A stretch of 9,124 nucleotides of DNA from Rubrobacter sp. (lineage in GTDB: Bacteria > Actinomycetota > Rubrobacteria > Rubrobacterales > Rubrobacteraceae), in contig JACDDK010000032.1 of assembly GCA_013817025.1 (NCBI GenBank), positions 1 through 9,124 on the forward strand, read 5' to 3'. Below are positions 8,400 through 9,124 of the stretch, piece after piece; position 1 is the stretch's first letter; the number at the start of each line of letters is the position of its first letter. The notes below the pieces were generated by a model, which saw only the letters and a program-made list of their open reading frames with translations, did not search any database and had not been told where the DNA came from. Position numbers and translations under genes: made by a program.

Positions 8400-8666
8400 C
8401 TACAGGAAGATGAGGCGCGCCAAGTTCTGGAACACGAAATCCCAGGCGGCCACGTAGAGCCCCAAGACCACCACGATGATAATAACAACCGTCGTGCTCT
8501 GGCGAAGCTGATCCCGATTCGGCCAACTCACCTTCGACAACTCTTTGCGAACGCCCACGACGAAGTCCCGGATGCCCGCGAAGAAACCTTTTTTCTGCGG
8601 CTGCTTTTGGGCCTGCTGCTGCGGTTTTTTGGCGGCCCCAGTACCGGGGCCTCTTCTCTTACCCAT
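8400..8666 (-). CDS. secE: Protein translocase subunit SecE (single-membrane-span type)
   Basis: This is the small SecE subunit (88 aa) that clamps SecY in the SecYEG protein-conducting channel of the cytoplasmic membrane. A basic, Gln- and Lys-rich N-terminal tail (1-27) leads to the amphipathic helix and the conserved cytoplasmic VGVRKELSKVSWPNRDQL (about 37-54). One transmembrane segment follows, rich in Val and Ile (about 58-79), and a short periplasm-facing end. This is the short form typical of Gram-positive bacteria, not the three-span form of E. coli. The ATG has CGAGGA about 4 nt upstream, which is close. It lies 30 nt after tRNA-Trp and 19 nt before nusG, the conserved secE-nusG pair. 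Confidence 0.98.
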   Translation of the reverse strand: MGKRRGPGTGAAKKPQQQAQKQPQKKGFFAGIRDFVVGVRKELSKVSWPNRDQLRQSTTVVIIIVVVLGLYVAAWDFVFQNLARLIFL

Positions 8667-8696
8667 CGTATCCTCGCCTGGCTTTTTCCGACAGAG

Positions 8697-8769
8697 CAGG
8701 GCAGGAGGGACTCGAACCCACGACCTGCGGTTTTGGAGACCGCTGCTCTTCCAACTGAGCTACTGCCCT
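8697..8769 (-). tRNA. tRNA-Trp, anticodon CCA
   Basis: A full cloverleaf can be drawn. The acceptor stem AGGGCAG pairs perfectly with CTGCCCT, the D arm is GCTC/GAGC around a loop containing GG, the anticodon stem is GCGGT/ACCGC around CTCCAAA, which places CCA at 34-36, and the T loop is TTCGAGT. The discriminator is G, as in bacterial tRNA-Trp, and the 3' CCA is not encoded. The T stem (GTGGG with CCCTC) has one U-U mismatch at the second pair. It lies 15 nt after rpmG and 30 nt before secE, so it is probably cut out of a longer mRNA. The placement before secE-nusG is common in Gram-positive bacteria. Confidence 0.96.
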
Positions 8770-8784
8770 CTATCCGACCCGGCT

Positions 8785-8934
8785 CTAGCGGGTCTCCCGG
8801 TGCGCCGTATGCTGCCGACACCACGGACAAAACTTCTTTAGCTCGATGCGATCCGGGGTATTACGCCGGTTCTTACGGCTATTGTAATTCCGGCGCTTGC
8901 ACTCATCACAAGCCAGCGTTACCAATTGTCGCAC
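8785..8934 (-). CDS. rpmG: Large ribosomal subunit protein L33, zinc-binding (C+) type
   Basis: This is L33 (49 aa), a small protein near the E site of the large subunit. It has two CxxC pairs, CDEC early and CPWC late, as in the zinc-ribbon form, and the family core RRNYNSRKNRRNTPDRIEL and a HRETR C-terminus. I choose GTG at 8934-8932 as the start: it gives exactly the usual length and an N-terminus aligned with the family, with GGAGGA 5 nt upstream. A longer frame from ATG 8979 would put the tuf-rpmG hairpin and the Shine-Dalgarno inside the gene. It lies 64 nt after tuf and 15 nt before tRNA-Trp. Many actinobacteria also carry a second, cysteine-free L33 used under zinc limitation; none is visible here. 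Confidence 0.95.
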   Translation of the reverse strand: MRQLVTLACDECKRRNYNSRKNRRNTPDRIELKKFCPWCRQHTAHRETR

Positions 8935-8939
8935 AACAT

Positions 8940-8945
8940 TCCTCC
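8940..8945 (-). promoter_or_regulatory. Ribosome binding site deciding the rpmG GTG start
   Basis: GGAGGA ends 5 nt before GTG 8934-8932. It excludes the longer frame beginning at 8979 and gives the canonical 49-residue L33. Confidence 0.75.
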
Positions 8946-8953
8946 AAATCACA

Positions 8954-8975
8954 GGGGCGGCATTATCGCCGCCCC
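8954..8975 (-). terminator. GC-rich hairpin between tuf and rpmG (weak terminator or mRNA end)
   Basis: GGGGCGGC and GCCGCCCC pair perfectly over 8 bp around a 6-nt loop, beginning 23 nt beyond the tuf stop. On the transcribed strand it is followed by TGTGATTTGG, which is not a proper U-run. It may partly terminate tuf transcripts or stabilise the 3' end of tuf mRNA while allowing read-through into rpmG. No separate promoter for rpmG was recognised in the gap. Confidence 0.45.
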
Positions 8976-8998
8976 CCAAATATCCGCTACGCTAGATC

Positions 8999-9124
8999 CT
9001 ACTCCACGATCTCGGTGACGACGCCCGCGCCCACGGTGCGTCCACCCTCGCGAATGGCGAAGTTGAGCCCCTCGTCCATCGCTATCGGCGCTATCAACTC
9101 CACGTTCATCACCGTGTTGTCCCC
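8999..9124 (-). CDS. tuf: Translation elongation factor Tu (partial, C-terminal end only)
   Basis: Only the last 41 codons and the TAG stop are in the window; the rest lies beyond the right edge. The visible part starts GDNTVMNVELIAPIAMDEGL and ends with EGGRTVGAGVVTEIVE, the highly conserved end of domain 3 of EF-Tu, the GTPase that delivers aminoacyl-tRNA to the ribosome. The frame is open to the edge. It precedes rpmG by 64 nt, with a hairpin between. The identification is secure despite the short length; whether this is the only tuf copy cannot be judged. Confidence 0.97.
   Translation of the reverse strand, partial: GDNTVMNVELIAPIAMDEGLNFAIREGGRTVGAGVVTEIVE

Noticed and set aside
8962..8967. 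GATAAT between tuf and rpmG as a -10 hexamer
   Set aside because: It is the hairpin loop and has no -35 at a proper distance.
8935..8979. Longer rpmG start at ATG 8979
   Set aside because: It would include the hairpin and the Shine-Dalgarno as coding sequence and give a 64-residue L33, well above the family length.

Overview
The window is a G+C-rich bacterial chromosomal segment carrying the core information-processing cluster tuf - rpmG - tRNA-Trp - secE - nusG - rplK - rplA - rplJ - rplL - rpoB - rpoC. Every gene is on the minus strand, so transcription runs from the right edge to the left edge. tuf is cut by the right edge (only its last 42 codons, counting the stop, are present) and rpoC by the left edge (about its first 654 codons). 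The organism looks like a deep-branching actinobacterium, possibly of the Rubrobacter lineage. The RpoC N-terminal half has the long acidic coiled-coil segment seen in actinobacterial RpoC, whereas the RpoB N-terminus lacks the long Ser/Pro-rich extension I remember from typical actinomycetes. The genus-level guess comes from memory of family sequences and was not searched.

Right part (8400-9124): the end of tuf, a GC-rich hairpin, rpmG (zinc-type L33, GTG start), a tRNA-Trp(CCA) without encoded CCA, and secE. The short spacings suggest co-transcription, with the tRNA cut out of the mRNA. Middle part (6704-8380): nusG (TTG start), rplK and rplA; rplK and rplA overlap by 8 nt. Control region I (6564-6729): a good sigma70-type promoter whose -10 begins on the rplA stop codon, followed by an L10-leader RNA with a recognisable kink-turn layout, then a very stable hairpin just before the rplJ ribosome binding site. 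rplJ and rplL follow.

Control region II (5343-5605, 263 nt): a perfect 12-bp hairpin after rplL, a weak extended -10 candidate, and a strong promoter for rpoB (TTGACT-17-TAAGAT). A perfect 7+7 bp inverted repeat fills this promoter's spacer and runs into both hexamers. rpoB and rpoC follow, both with TTG starts and strong Shine-Dalgarno sequences, separated by 3 nt.

Together the genes encode elongation factor Tu, five ribosomal proteins (L33, L11, L1, L10, L7/L12), the SecE translocase subunit, NusG and the two large RNA polymerase subunits. The layout suggests that L10-L7/L12 synthesis is self-regulated through the leader and that rpoBC can be expressed independently. I found no mobile element, CRISPR array, defence system or unknown protein family. 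The parts worth a second look are regulatory: the rpoB promoter dyad, the rplJ leader hairpin and the rplL-rpoB hairpin. The rifampicin-region substitutions in RpoB also deserve a check.
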